NCBI GenBank assembly: GCA_964628515.1
Contig: CAZVNZ010000001.1
Span: 141,513 to 205,512 of the forward strand
Length of the DNA stretch: 64,000 bases
Direction of reading: 5' to 3'
Source: CAZVNZ01 sp964628515
GTDB lineage: Bacteria; Bacillota; Clostridia; Christensenellales; Christensenellaceae
Position numbers and translations under genes: made by a program. Below the pieces are notes generated by a model. The model did not search any database, was not told the DNA's origin, and saw only the letters and a program-made list of their open reading frames with translations. The stretch's first letter is position 1. The number at the start of each line of letters is the position of its first letter. Shown here piece after piece: positions 34,477-43,379 of the stretch.

Positions 34477-35655
34477 ATGGATTACGAAAAACAATTAGAA
34501 TACTTGCGGACTATCGCAGGAGAAAAACCAATTATTTTATTTGGTGCTAAATATGCCGGATTTTTGTCCTTGTACTCTATAAAAAAAATGGGAATAACCC
34601 CCGTATGTTTTTGCGACAACAATGCAGAAAATCTTAAAGAAGGCTATATAGGACTACCCGTACTTACCATAAAGGAGGCAAAAGCAAAATACGAGGACGC
34701 AGTTGTAATAGTATGTTTGTTTAACAAAGAAAAGCTAAAGGAGGTTTGCAAGCAACTAAACGAGCATGGTTTTGAAAACTCGATTTCTTGCGAATTGCTT
34801 TTGTATAACTATGTATACAATCTAACTAAAAGAGGTATAAACAAAGGGGAAGTTGCAAAACTTCTAAATAGATTATACTCAAACAAAAACTATTTAACTT
34901 CTCACGAAACTATACTGTTTACGACACTAAGATGCACACTAAACTGCAAAGACTGTATTTCCTTAGTGCCCTATTTTAAAGGAAAAAAGCACTATCCCAA
35001 AGAGGAAATTGTAAAAAGTGCACTAAACTACTTAGATGTTATGGACGGCGTTGTGTTTATGCCACTGTTTGGAGGGGAGCCACTAATGCACCCAAATATT
35101 GCAGAAATTTGCGAGGAAATTACCGCCTCAAGCAAACTTATGTTTTTAGAGCTTATTACAAACGCTACCCTTGTACCTAAAATAGACTATCAAAAACTAA
35201 AAGACAGCGGTGTAGTCGTAAGAATTAGCGATTATCACGAGCTGTCCAAAAAAAAGCATGAACTTATAGCCGTTTTAGAGGAATACGATATTCCCTACTA
35301 TTATGTTGATGATACAGATTTGTGGTATAAAATGCCTTATCCCACAGCAAGAAATTTAAGGGACGAGGCAAAAGCGGAGCAATACAAAAACTGCTTTGCA
35401 AGGCACAACAACCCAACTATTATAAACAATAAATACTACGAATGTACTTTTTGCGGAGTGTGCGAGGAGTTAGACAGCTACACATCCTCAAATACAGACA
35501 GCGTAGATTTACAAAATACCCACAGCCTAAAAGAAAGGCTGACGGAGTATATAGAAAACACAAAATTTTTAAACTGTTGCGATTATTGCAACTTTATTTT
35601 TAACGAGGATAGCATTGTAAAAAGAGGAGAACAGGCAGGGGGTACATTTACATGA
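34477..35655 (+). CDS. Rossmann-like/radical SAM fusion protein 2 (island gene 4)
   Basis: This 392-residue paralogue has a Rossmann-like domain (about 17-108; LFGAKYAG, CFCDNN, VLTIKEA) and radical-SAM cysteines at 153, 157 and 160 (CTLNCKDC). It also has LFGGEPLMHPN and the family motif RISDYHELSKK that follows the ITNAT strand. The auxiliary region is cysteine-rich: YKNCF, YECTFCGVC and CCDYCNF. It starts 5 bases after gene 3 and overlaps gene 5 by 4 bases. The C-terminal KRGEQAGG matches the R-x-x-Q end seen in other members. Confidence 0.85.
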   Translation: MDYEKQLEYLRTIAGEKPIILFGAKYAGFLSLYSIKKMGITPVCFCDNNAENLKEGYIGLPVLTIKEAKAKYEDAVVIVCLFNKEKLKEVCKQLNEHGFENSISCELLLYNYVYNLTKRGINKGEVAKLLNRLYSNKNYLTSHETILFTTLRCTLNCKDCISLVPYFKGKKHYPKEEIVKSALNYLDVMDGVVFMPLFGGEPLMHPNIAEICEEITASSKLMFLELITNATLVPKIDYQKLKDSGVVVRISDYHELSKKKHELIAVLEEYDIPYYYVDDTDLWYKMPYPTARNLRDEAKAEQYKNCFARHNNPTIINNKYYECTFCGVCEELDSYTSSNTDSVDLQNTHSLKERLTEYIENTKFLNCCDYCNFIFNEDSIVKRGEQAGGTFT

Positions 35656-36812
35656 GTTATGAGGCTGTACTAAAAGCGGAGCTTAAAGCAATTAAAGACG
35701 CTAAAGAGGTAATTTTATACGGCGCAAAATATGCAGGTAGCATTGCATTATATTCCGCTTACGATATACACATTAAGCCTGTTTGTTTTTGTGATGCCGA
35801 CGAAAAAAAGCATAACACCTGTTTTAAGGGTGTGGAGATACTATCACCAAAAGAGGCGTATGGAAAATACCCTAATGCCCACGTAGTTATTTGCCTGTTT
35901 AATAATGACAATATTAAGAGTGCTCACGAAAATCTAAAAAAAATAGGGTTTAATAATATACATACAAAAGGGGCAATTTATTACAGTTATATTTTAAATG
36001 CCACCAATAGAGGTTTTACCTCCAAACAAGCCTTGGATTTACTTGAAAATATTTACGAGGGCAAGAGTAATGCCAATTTAAGAGATGTTTCTCTGTTTAT
36101 AACATCAAGATGCTCCCTTAGCTGTAAGCATTGCTGTACTCTAATGCCTCACATACAAAACCCGGAAAATTTTGACAAAGCAGAGGTAATTGAGGTGGCT
36201 AAAAAGTTTTTAAACGGACTTAATTATCTGCATAATATTAACGTAATTGGTGGAGAGCCCTTTGTGCATAAGGATTTAGTTGAGATTTGCAAGGGAATTT
36301 CCAAAAACAAAAATGTACTGACGGTACGCATAAACACAAACGGTACACTTGCGCCGGATATTGATTATAAAAGCTTAAAGCAAAGCGGAGTTTGCGTGCA
36401 AATAAGCGATTACGAAGAGCACTCCGCAAAAAAGACGGAGCTTACCGATGCGCTGGACAGATACAACATACCAAATTGCCTTGCGGAAGATATTGATGTT
36501 TGGTACGAGGTAAAGCCCCCCAAAAAACATAACAGAACCACTCAGGAAAACCAGAAACTCTACGAGTGTTGTTTTTATCGTACTCAAAGTACGGAAATAA
36601 TGCACACAAAATACTTTGGTTGTTGTTTTGCAGGCAGTTTAAGCCTAAACCAAAATTACGAAAATATGGAAAAAGACTGCGTGGATATTTATAAAAGTGA
36701 GGATATTTGGGGAGACGTTCAAAAATTGGATTTTGAAAGCAAGGTGCTTGGCGCTTGCGATTATTGCAGTTTTAATATAGAAAAAACAGTTAGGGGTAAA
36801 GACAGGTTTTAG
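35652..36812 (+). CDS. Rossmann-like/radical SAM fusion protein 3 (island gene 5)
   Basis: This 386-residue paralogue has a Rossmann-like domain (about 17-108; LYGAKYAGSIALYSA, CFCDAD) and radical-SAM cysteines 154, 158 and 161 (CSLSCKHC), followed by an extra adjacent Cys162. GGEPFVHKD and NTNGTLAPD are intact, and QISDYEEHSAKK fits the family motif. The auxiliary cysteines lie in YECCFYRTQ, YFGCCFAGS and CDYCSF. The end is short and basic (VRGKDRF), without the A-E-Q element of its neighbours. The gene overlaps gene 4 by ATGA and is 4 bases before gene 6. Confidence 0.85.
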   Translation: MSYEAVLKAELKAIKDAKEVILYGAKYAGSIALYSAYDIHIKPVCFCDADEKKHNTCFKGVEILSPKEAYGKYPNAHVVICLFNNDNIKSAHENLKKIGFNNIHTKGAIYYSYILNATNRGFTSKQALDLLENIYEGKSNANLRDVSLFITSRCSLSCKHCCTLMPHIQNPENFDKAEVIEVAKKFLNGLNYLHNINVIGGEPFVHKDLVEICKGISKNKNVLTVRINTNGTLAPDIDYKSLKQSGVCVQISDYEEHSAKKTELTDALDRYNIPNCLAEDIDVWYEVKPPKKHNRTTQENQKLYECCFYRTQSTEIMHTKYFGCCFAGSLSLNQNYENMEKDCVDIYKSEDIWGDVQKLDFESKVLGACDYCSFNIEKTVRGKDRF

Positions 36813-36816
36813 CAAT

Positions 36817-38007
36817 ATGGATTTTTTGGAATACAAACAAAAACTAAAAAAAGAAATTGAAGAATTTAAGCAATATACGGGAGAAATATTGCTTTTTGGC
36901 ACATTATCCATGGGCAGTATTGCCTATAAAGTGGCAAAGCACTATAAAAAAAACGTAGTAGCCTTTTGCGACAACAACCCTAATATGCAGGGAAAAACCT
37001 TGCACAACTTAGAAATACTACCCTTAAATCGTATAAGTAAGGCGCATAAAGACGCCGTTTTTTACATATGCTCTTATAATAAAGAAAGTATAGCCACCAT
37101 CACAAATCAACTTAAAAAAGAGGAGTACACCCAAATTTACACCTTTGAAGCCTTGCTGTATTTGTATTGGTTTGAGGTTATTGGCAGGCAAATAGCAAAA
37201 GACGAGTATTTATTTGCTATGTGGCAGTTGTATTACCCAAATGAAAACAACCTAAATTTGCGAAATGTGGGGCTTATTATAACGGAAAAATGCTCGCTTA
37301 AATGCGTGGATTGCGGGTCGCTCATTAATTATTTTGATTCACCTATAAATTACGATAAAGAGGAAATTATAGAGGATTTCTCTAAACTATCAGGCAGTGT
37401 GGACGCCATAGAATCCTTAGGTGTGTACGGCGGAGAGCCATTTTTGCACCCCCATTTAGAGTATATTATAAGCCATATAATGCAGTTTAGTAACATAAAA
37501 ACGGTAAACATTGTAACTAACGGTACAATAGTACCTAAAAACCATATTTTAGAGGTAATTGCAAAATTAGGCATAATATTAAGCATTAGCGATTACTGCG
37601 AAAACTCAAAAAAATTGACGGAGCTTGTAGCGAAATTAGAAGAGTATAATATCGTTTACGAAATAATACCGCAAGAAACCTACTGGTATAAATCTCTGCC
37701 ACCTAAAAAATACAATAGGGGCAAGGAGGCGAATAAAGCTCTTTTTAGTGAGTGCTTTATTGCTAAAAAATGCCCTCTATTGCAAAAAGGTAAGCTTTAT
37801 TTATGTGGCTATCATGCCTCTGTGGAGGCGGCAGGGCTGTATAAGGAGGAAGGGGAAAATCTCCAATCCGTTAATATCCGCTGGATAGACAATATAAGAG
37901 GGCAAATAGCCGAATTGTTTTTAGCGGATTTATTAGATATTTGCGATTACTGCACCCTTGCAGAAAAAATCACTGTAAAAAGGGGTGTGCAGTTAAATGA
38001 GCTTTAA
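36817..38007 (+). CDS. Rossmann-like/radical SAM fusion protein 4 (island gene 6)
   Basis: This 396-residue paralogue has a Rossmann-like domain (about 22-112; LLFGTLSMGSIAYK, AFCDNN, ILPLNRI). Radical-SAM cysteines are 159, 163 and 166 (CSLKCVDC), with YGGEPFLHPH and VTNGTIVPK. The segment before the auxiliary cluster has the shared WYK element (ETYWYKSLPPKKYNRG). Auxiliary cysteines are in SECFIAKKC, YLCGYH and CDYCTL. It overlaps gene 7 by 11 bases. It is closer to genes 7-9 than to genes 3-5 in these motifs, suggesting two subgroups in the array. Confidence 0.86.
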   Translation: MDFLEYKQKLKKEIEEFKQYTGEILLFGTLSMGSIAYKVAKHYKKNVVAFCDNNPNMQGKTLHNLEILPLNRISKAHKDAVFYICSYNKESIATITNQLKKEEYTQIYTFEALLYLYWFEVIGRQIAKDEYLFAMWQLYYPNENNLNLRNVGLIITEKCSLKCVDCGSLINYFDSPINYDKEEIIEDFSKLSGSVDAIESLGVYGGEPFLHPHLEYIISHIMQFSNIKTVNIVTNGTIVPKNHILEVIAKLGIILSISDYCENSKKLTELVAKLEEYNIVYEIIPQETYWYKSLPPKKYNRGKEANKALFSECFIAKKCPLLQKGKLYLCGYHASVEAAGLYKEEGENLQSVNIRWIDNIRGQIAELFLADLLDICDYCTLAEKITVKRGVQLNEL

Positions 38008-39193
38008 GGAATACTATAACTTGCTTTTACAGGATTTAGAAGGGCTAAAAACCAAAGGGGACGTAATAATTTTTGGCACGGGGCAAATGGGAGCCATTGC
38101 GCTAAAAACACTTAAACACTTTAACCAAAATATAGTTTGTTGTTGCGATAACGGCAACAATAAATTAGATGGCATAGAGTTACTTGCCATGGAGGAAGGA
38201 TTTAAAAAAGCACCAAATGCAAAGGTGTTTGTGTGCGTGTTTGATTTAAAAAACGAAATTGCAATCACAAACAGTTTAATTAAGGCAGGGTTTAAGAATA
38301 TCTGCCAAAAAGACATACTGTTTTTTGCCTACTCTATAGAAGTAGTTAAACGTAAGGTGGACAACCAAGCCTTTGCAAAGGGGCTTTACGATTTGCGATA
38401 CAGCGAAAACAAAATAATAATTAAAAACGTTTCCGCAATAATTACGGAAAAATGCACATTGCGGTGCAAGGAATGCGGTGTTTTTATACCCTACTACAAA
38501 AACCCCAAAAACCACGGAAAAGAGGGCATAATTAAAAGTATAAAACGCCTTGCCCAAACGGTAGACTGCATAAATATACTGACAATTATGGGTGGAGAGC
38601 CTTTTTTGCATCCCAATTTAAACGATATTTGCGAAGAAGTGTCTAAAATACCCAATATTGCAAACTTAGTGCTAACCACAAACGGCACTCTACTGCCAAA
38701 AGACGAGATGTTGCAAAGCCTTAAAAATAGTGTAACCCACATAACCCTAAGTAATTACGGCGCACTTTCTAAAAACACAGAGACACTTATTGCTAAACTT
38801 AAGCAATATAATATTTTGTATAATATTTTACCGGAAGAAACCTACTGGTATAAGCAAAACAAGCCATATAAGCATAACCGAAACATAGAGGAAAACAGCG
38901 CAAACTTTGCAGAGTGCTTTTGGGTTGATGTAGCCTCAAAACTAATAAACGGGCAGTATCATCTATGCGATTACTCGGCGGCAATAGCCCCTTTTAATGC
39001 AGTAGAAAAGGGAGGGGAGGACTACGTGGACTTTTTGAACGACAACTTAACGGACGAGGAGTTAAAAGCAGGGTTTATAAACCTAACGCAAAATAAGAAG
39101 GTGTTAAATGTGTGCGATTATTGCGAGATTTACTCCTTGCCTAAAACCAAACGAGCGGAGCAAGCAAAAGGGGTACTTAGCATATGGAAATAA
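37997..39193 (+). CDS. Rossmann-like/radical SAM fusion protein 5 (island gene 7)
   Basis: This 398-residue paralogue has a Rossmann-like domain (about 20-110; IIFGTGQMGAIALKTL, CCCDNG). Radical-SAM cysteines are 153, 157 and 160 (CTLRCKEC), with MGGEPFLHPN, TTNGTLLPK and TLSNYGALSKN. The WYK element (ETYWYKQNKPYKHNR) and the auxiliary cysteines (AECFWVD, HLCDYS, CDYCEI) follow. FGTGQMG is one of the two N-termini nearest a classic GxGxxG nucleotide loop. Overlaps with both neighbours (11 and 10 bases) indicate tight translational coupling. Confidence 0.86.
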   Translation: MSFKEYYNLLLQDLEGLKTKGDVIIFGTGQMGAIALKTLKHFNQNIVCCCDNGNNKLDGIELLAMEEGFKKAPNAKVFVCVFDLKNEIAITNSLIKAGFKNICQKDILFFAYSIEVVKRKVDNQAFAKGLYDLRYSENKIIIKNVSAIITEKCTLRCKECGVFIPYYKNPKNHGKEGIIKSIKRLAQTVDCINILTIMGGEPFLHPNLNDICEEVSKIPNIANLVLTTNGTLLPKDEMLQSLKNSVTHITLSNYGALSKNTETLIAKLKQYNILYNILPEETYWYKQNKPYKHNRNIEENSANFAECFWVDVASKLINGQYHLCDYSAAIAPFNAVEKGGEDYVDFLNDNLTDEELKAGFINLTQNKKVLNVCDYCEIYSLPKTKRAEQAKGVLSIWK

Positions 39194-40305
39194 TAGTATT
39201 CGGAGCATCAAGATTGGGGCAATGCGTCCTTTTGGCGCTTAAAGCCAAGGGAGAGACGGCAAGCTGTTTTTGCGATAATAACACAGCAAAGCAAAAAGAA
39301 AAGTTTTGCGGACTTGAAGTGCTTAGCGTTGAGGCGGCACTAAAAAAATATAAAAACCCAGTATTTTATTTGTGTTTTTACGATAACGCCAACTTAGTTG
39401 AGGTAACCAAACAATTAAAGGAAAAGGGTGCTAAAAACATAGAGGATTGTACGGCACTTTTATATGATTTTCATACAAAAATATTGCACCGTCCCAAAAC
39501 CCAAAATTACAAAATGCTTTTTGAAAACCCTGTTAAAGAAGACGTTATTAACCATGTGCTTGTAGTAACCACTAACAAATGTACATTAAAATGCGTAGAT
39601 TGCGGACACTTAATCACCCATTACACTAACCCAAAACACTATCCAAAAGAGGAAGTTATTAAGAGCATTCAAAACCTTGCAAATAGTGTGGATTACATAG
39701 ATTTACTTTCCATAGTGGGTGGGGAGCCACTTCTTCATCCCAATATTGATGAAATTATTAAATACGCAGGAGAGAGGGAGAATATAAAAACCATAAGGAT
39801 GGTAACTAACGGCACTATTATCCCCTCTAAGCAAGTTATTAATGCCATAAAAAAATATGTCAGCTATGTGGCAATAAGCAATTACGGTAAACTTTCTAAG
39901 AATATTGGAAAATTAGACGATATACTAAGTAGCGAGGGCGTTGTAACAGACGTTATGCCCGAGGACACAAGCTGGTTTGCGGTGGGCTTGCCTCTAAAAC
40001 CCGGCAGAAATAAAGAGGAAACAAGAGAGATTTACGATGTATGTTGTTGGGGCAAGGGTTGTAGCGCCATTCAACAGGGGGAGTTGCATATATGCAATTA
40101 TTCCTCCACAACCAAAATTTTAGGGTTGGTGGAAAACAAAAGCACAGACTACGTAAATCTTTTGGACGATAGTGTAAGCATAGAGGAGCGCAAAGCCAAA
40201 ATACATACTTTGCTTAAGGGAAACACCCCACCAACCGCTTGTAAATACTGTAATTTTGATTTTACAACGCAAATACCGGTGGCACGACAAAAGGAAGAGG
40301 ACTAA
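39184..40305 (+). CDS. Rossmann-like/radical SAM fusion protein 6 (island gene 8)
   Basis: This 373-residue protein is the shortest of the seven, because the N-terminal helix before the first Rossmann strand is missing and the protein starts directly at EIIVFGASRLG. Radical-SAM cysteines are 133, 137 and 140 (CTLKCVDC), followed by GHLITHYTNPKHYPKEEVIKS, almost the same as in gene 9. GGEPLLHPN, VTNGTIIPS and AISNYGKLSKN are intact. The shared WYK element reads SWFAVG. Auxiliary cysteines are in VCCWGKGC, HICNYS and CKYCNF. It overlaps gene 7 by 10 bases and shares one base with gene 9. Confidence 0.86.
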   Translation: MEIIVFGASRLGQCVLLALKAKGETASCFCDNNTAKQKEKFCGLEVLSVEAALKKYKNPVFYLCFYDNANLVEVTKQLKEKGAKNIEDCTALLYDFHTKILHRPKTQNYKMLFENPVKEDVINHVLVVTTNKCTLKCVDCGHLITHYTNPKHYPKEEVIKSIQNLANSVDYIDLLSIVGGEPLLHPNIDEIIKYAGERENIKTIRMVTNGTIIPSKQVINAIKKYVSYVAISNYGKLSKNIGKLDDILSSEGVVTDVMPEDTSWFAVGLPLKPGRNKEETREIYDVCCWGKGCSAIQQGELHICNYSSTTKILGLVENKSTDYVNLLDDSVSIEERKAKIHTLLKGNTPPTACKYCNFDFTTQIPVARQKEED

Positions 40306-41486
40306 TGAATTTTGAAAGGTATTACCACGCAATGCTTAAAGGGGAGCAGGACTTAATTAATACACACTTGCCCATATGCCTGTTTGGCGCCGGAGTTTAT
40401 GGCAAATGTGCAAAATTAGCGGTGGAACAACTAAATAAAAAGGTGGTATGCTTTTGCGATAACGATACTAAAAAACAGGGTACAACCTTTTGTGGTGTAC
40501 CCGTACTTAGTGTTGATGAAGTGTGTCAAAGCTATGGTGATGCCTTAATATATGTTTGTCTGTATAATAAAGTCAATGTTGCAGAGGTAACCTTGCAACT
40601 TAAAAATGCAGGGGCTAAAACTGTTTTACATGCAGATATGCTTTTTTGCAACTATCAAAAAGAAGTAATAAAAAGAGATGTAGCCAAAAAAGCCATTTAC
40701 AATACAATGCACAACTGTTATTACAACAAAAAGGCATTTAATATTTACATGGTGGGTGTAATTATTACTCAAAATTGCACACTAAAATGCAAGGAGTGCA
40801 GTCATTTAATTACTCACTTTAAAAATCCAAAGCATTATGATGGTGATGCTGTTATAAAGAGCATTAAGGAGCTTGCAAAAAGTGTGGATGCAATAGAAGT
40901 GCTGACTTTGCTGGGAGGAGAATCCCTTTTGCATCCAAAACTAATACATATATGCAAAGAAGTATCTAAAATTAGCAATATTTTAAGGATACACGTACTT
41001 ACAAACGGTACAATAATACCAAAACAGCCTGTTTTAGAGGGGTTTTGCGGTAATATTACTTATTTGCAGTTAAACGATTACGCACAATACTCAAATAAGC
41101 TGGAGGATGTGCAAAAGGAGTGCGAAAAAACAGGGCTTGTGTATGATGTTTATAAGGACACTACACAATGGTACAAGGTAAATAAACCTAAGGACAAAAA
41201 GCTTAACCCCGAAGAAATAGCGCAAGTATACGCAAATTGCACTCTAAAAGGAGATTATACGGAGATGATAGACGGCAAATTCTATTTATGCGGATACGCA
41301 GCTTGTGCCGCCGAGCTTAATTTAATTCCCAAAGAGGACTGCGTGGATATGTTAGAGGATAAGCTGCCCGCCGAGGAAAAGCGCAAGCAACTTGAAGCGC
41401 TTTATAAAGCGGAGTATATCCATGCTTGTGGCTATTGTGGGTTTGATTTTAATAAAGAATGTGTAAGGGCGGAGCAGATTAATTAA
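40305..41486 (+). CDS. Rossmann-like/radical SAM fusion protein 7 (island gene 9)
   Basis: This 393-residue paralogue has a Rossmann-like domain (about 22-115) with the clearest nucleotide-binding-like loop of the set (CLFGAGVYGK), then CFCDNDTKKQGTTFCGVPVLS. Radical-SAM cysteines are 158, 162 and 165 (CTLKCKEC). GGESLLHPK and LTNGTIIPK follow, then LNDYAQYSNK. Auxiliary cysteines lie in YANCTLKG, YLCGYAAC and CGYCGF, and the end is CVRAEQIN. Its strong likeness to gene 8 around the Fe-S site suggests that pair is a late duplication. It is followed after 21 bases by a B12-type radical-SAM gene with AAAGGAG. Confidence 0.87.
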   Translation: MNFERYYHAMLKGEQDLINTHLPICLFGAGVYGKCAKLAVEQLNKKVVCFCDNDTKKQGTTFCGVPVLSVDEVCQSYGDALIYVCLYNKVNVAEVTLQLKNAGAKTVLHADMLFCNYQKEVIKRDVAKKAIYNTMHNCYYNKKAFNIYMVGVIITQNCTLKCKECSHLITHFKNPKHYDGDAVIKSIKELAKSVDAIEVLTLLGGESLLHPKLIHICKEVSKISNILRIHVLTNGTIIPKQPVLEGFCGNITYLQLNDYAQYSNKLEDVQKECEKTGLVYDVYKDTTQWYKVNKPKDKKLNPEEIAQVYANCTLKGDYTEMIDGKFYLCGYAACAAELNLIPKEDCVDMLEDKLPAEEKRKQLEALYKAEYIHACGYCGFDFNKECVRAEQIN

Positions 41487-41507
41487 CAAAAGACTAAAGG
41501 AGAATTT

Positions 41508-43379
41508 ATGAATTATTTATTGGTTATGCCAAGGGTTACGGCGGATGTTAATGAACATTATCATTTTCCTTTGGGAGTGGCATATATAAGCAGTAGCTTA
41601 AAAGCTGTAAGAAAAAGCGTATATACAATTAATCTTAACTCTATGCAAGGTAGTGTGCAAGGGGTTATTAAAGCATATATAAAAAAAGAAAGTATAGATG
41701 TAATTGCAGTGGGTGGGCTTTCTCCTCAATATAGTGATATAAAAGAAATAATAGACAGTGCAAAAGAGGAAAATCCTAATATGAAAGCAATAATCGGTGG
41801 CGGACTTGTAAGCGCTTCTCCAAGGCTTGTGTTTGAAGGAATGCAAAATGCAGATTACGGCATTATAGGTGAAGGCGAATACACAATAAGAGATTTAGCG
41901 GATGTTATAGAAGGAAAAAGGACAGCAGACAGCGTGCAGGGAATTGTTTACAGAAATAGCAATAAGGAAATAATTATAACTGAAGGCAGAGAGGACATAC
42001 ATAATTTAGACGAGCTACCCTTTCCGGATTATGAAGGCTTTGACTACGCGCATTATCTTACGTTAAAAGGTAACGACGACTTGCTGTTTATAAATGATTA
42101 CATAAACACCATAATAGTAACAAGCCGTTCTTGCCCGTATAACTGCACATTTTGCTTTCATACAAGCGGTAAAAAATACAGGGCACGCAGTTTAGATAAT
42201 GTGTTTTCGGAAATAGATTTGTTGGTGGAGAAATACAAGGTTAATTTTTTAAGTATTTCGGACGAGCTTATGTCTGTAAACAAAGAAAGAATGTTGGAAT
42301 TTTGCCATAGAATAGCACCATATAACATAAAGTGGATTCCACAAGTGCGTATAGATAAAATAACCTACGAGGAAGCACTTGCAATGAAAAACAGCGGTGC
42401 AGTATATCTTTCCTATGGATTTGAAAGTGCAAGCAATACTATACTTAAAAGTATGAAGAAGCACCTTACAATAGAGGGAATAGAAAAGGGGTTGGAAATT
42501 GCAAAAAAAGCAGGTATATCAACGAGAGCGGTGCTTCTTTTCGGAGATAAAGAGGAAACAGAAGAAACCTTTAACAAAACTTTAAATTGGTTTATAAAAA
42601 ATAACCAATATCCTTTATCTTATGTGGCAATACGTATTTGCCCGGGTACAGAGTTATACGATTATGCGGTAAATAGTGGGGTTATAAACAACCAAATAAA
42701 GTATTTGGAGGACGGATGCCCTATAATTAATGTTACTAAACTTAGTGACGAGGAGTTTTTCAATAATTTAAAAACAATAGAAAACGCTACTCAAAATAGG
42801 ATGTACCCACCTAAAAAGTACACACTAAAGGAAATAAATACTGTAAAAAAGCGGTTATTAGTAGAAATAAATTGTAAAAACTGTAAAAAAGATTTTTTAG
42901 TTTCCGCAGATAATATGGTAAATGCAGGTACTGCCCGTTATTTATGCCCTCAATGCCAGCAGTATTATTCAGTAAATATACCAATGCTTTTTCCAAAGAT
43001 TGTAAGCAATGGAATTAATCAATATATAGAAAGCTTAAAAAACCCTGTTATTTTATATGGAGCAAGTGCAAGACTTAAGGGTTTTTTAAATATAATTAAA
43101 CTAAATAATCACTTAGACATAACCATAGTAGATTCGGACGCAAAAAAGCAAGGCGAAAAAATAGAGGGATTTGCAATAACCACTCCTGAAATAATAAGCG
43201 AAAAAAAAGACTGCGCAGTTGTAATATGCGCCCACGGAACAATTTCCAAAAGTGCAATTACTTCTGCAATAACCAACAATCACAAAAACGTAAAAGAGCT
43301 AATAGATTTAAACGTATTTTTAAAAAGAGCTTTTTTTACCGATTACACAAAGGAACTACTAAAAAATGCCACTAATTAG
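41508..43379 (+). CDS. B12-type radical SAM protein with zinc ribbon and C-terminal Rossmann-like domain (island gene 10)
   Basis: This 623-residue protein has an N-terminal cobalamin-binding-like domain (about 1-140; PLGVAYISSSLK, IIGGGLV, GEGEYTI) and a radical-SAM domain with Cys209, Cys213 and Cys216 (CPYNCTFC). A TIM-barrel part follows to about residue 430. A CxxC...CxxC zinc-ribbon-like segment (CKNCKKDF...CPQC) spans about 448-485. The C-terminal Rossmann-like domain (about 508-600; ILYGASARLKG, IVDSDAKKQG) matches that of the island's other proteins. Class B radical-SAM enzymes use cobalamin for C- or P-methylation or ring rearrangements; the substrate here is unknown. It overlaps gene 11 by 14 bases. 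Confidence 0.85.
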   Translation: MNYLLVMPRVTADVNEHYHFPLGVAYISSSLKAVRKSVYTINLNSMQGSVQGVIKAYIKKESIDVIAVGGLSPQYSDIKEIIDSAKEENPNMKAIIGGGLVSASPRLVFEGMQNADYGIIGEGEYTIRDLADVIEGKRTADSVQGIVYRNSNKEIIITEGREDIHNLDELPFPDYEGFDYAHYLTLKGNDDLLFINDYINTIIVTSRSCPYNCTFCFHTSGKKYRARSLDNVFSEIDLLVEKYKVNFLSISDELMSVNKERMLEFCHRIAPYNIKWIPQVRIDKITYEEALAMKNSGAVYLSYGFESASNTILKSMKKHLTIEGIEKGLEIAKKAGISTRAVLLFGDKEETEETFNKTLNWFIKNNQYPLSYVAIRICPGTELYDYAVNSGVINNQIKYLEDGCPIINVTKLSDEEFFNNLKTIENATQNRMYPPKKYTLKEINTVKKRLLVEINCKNCKKDFLVSADNMVNAGTARYLCPQCQQYYSVNIPMLFPKIVSNGINQYIESLKNPVILYGASARLKGFLNIIKLNNHLDITIVDSDAKKQGEKIEGFAITTPEIISEKKDCAVVICAHGTISKSAITSAITNNHKNVKELIDLNVFLKRAFFTDYTKELLKNATN

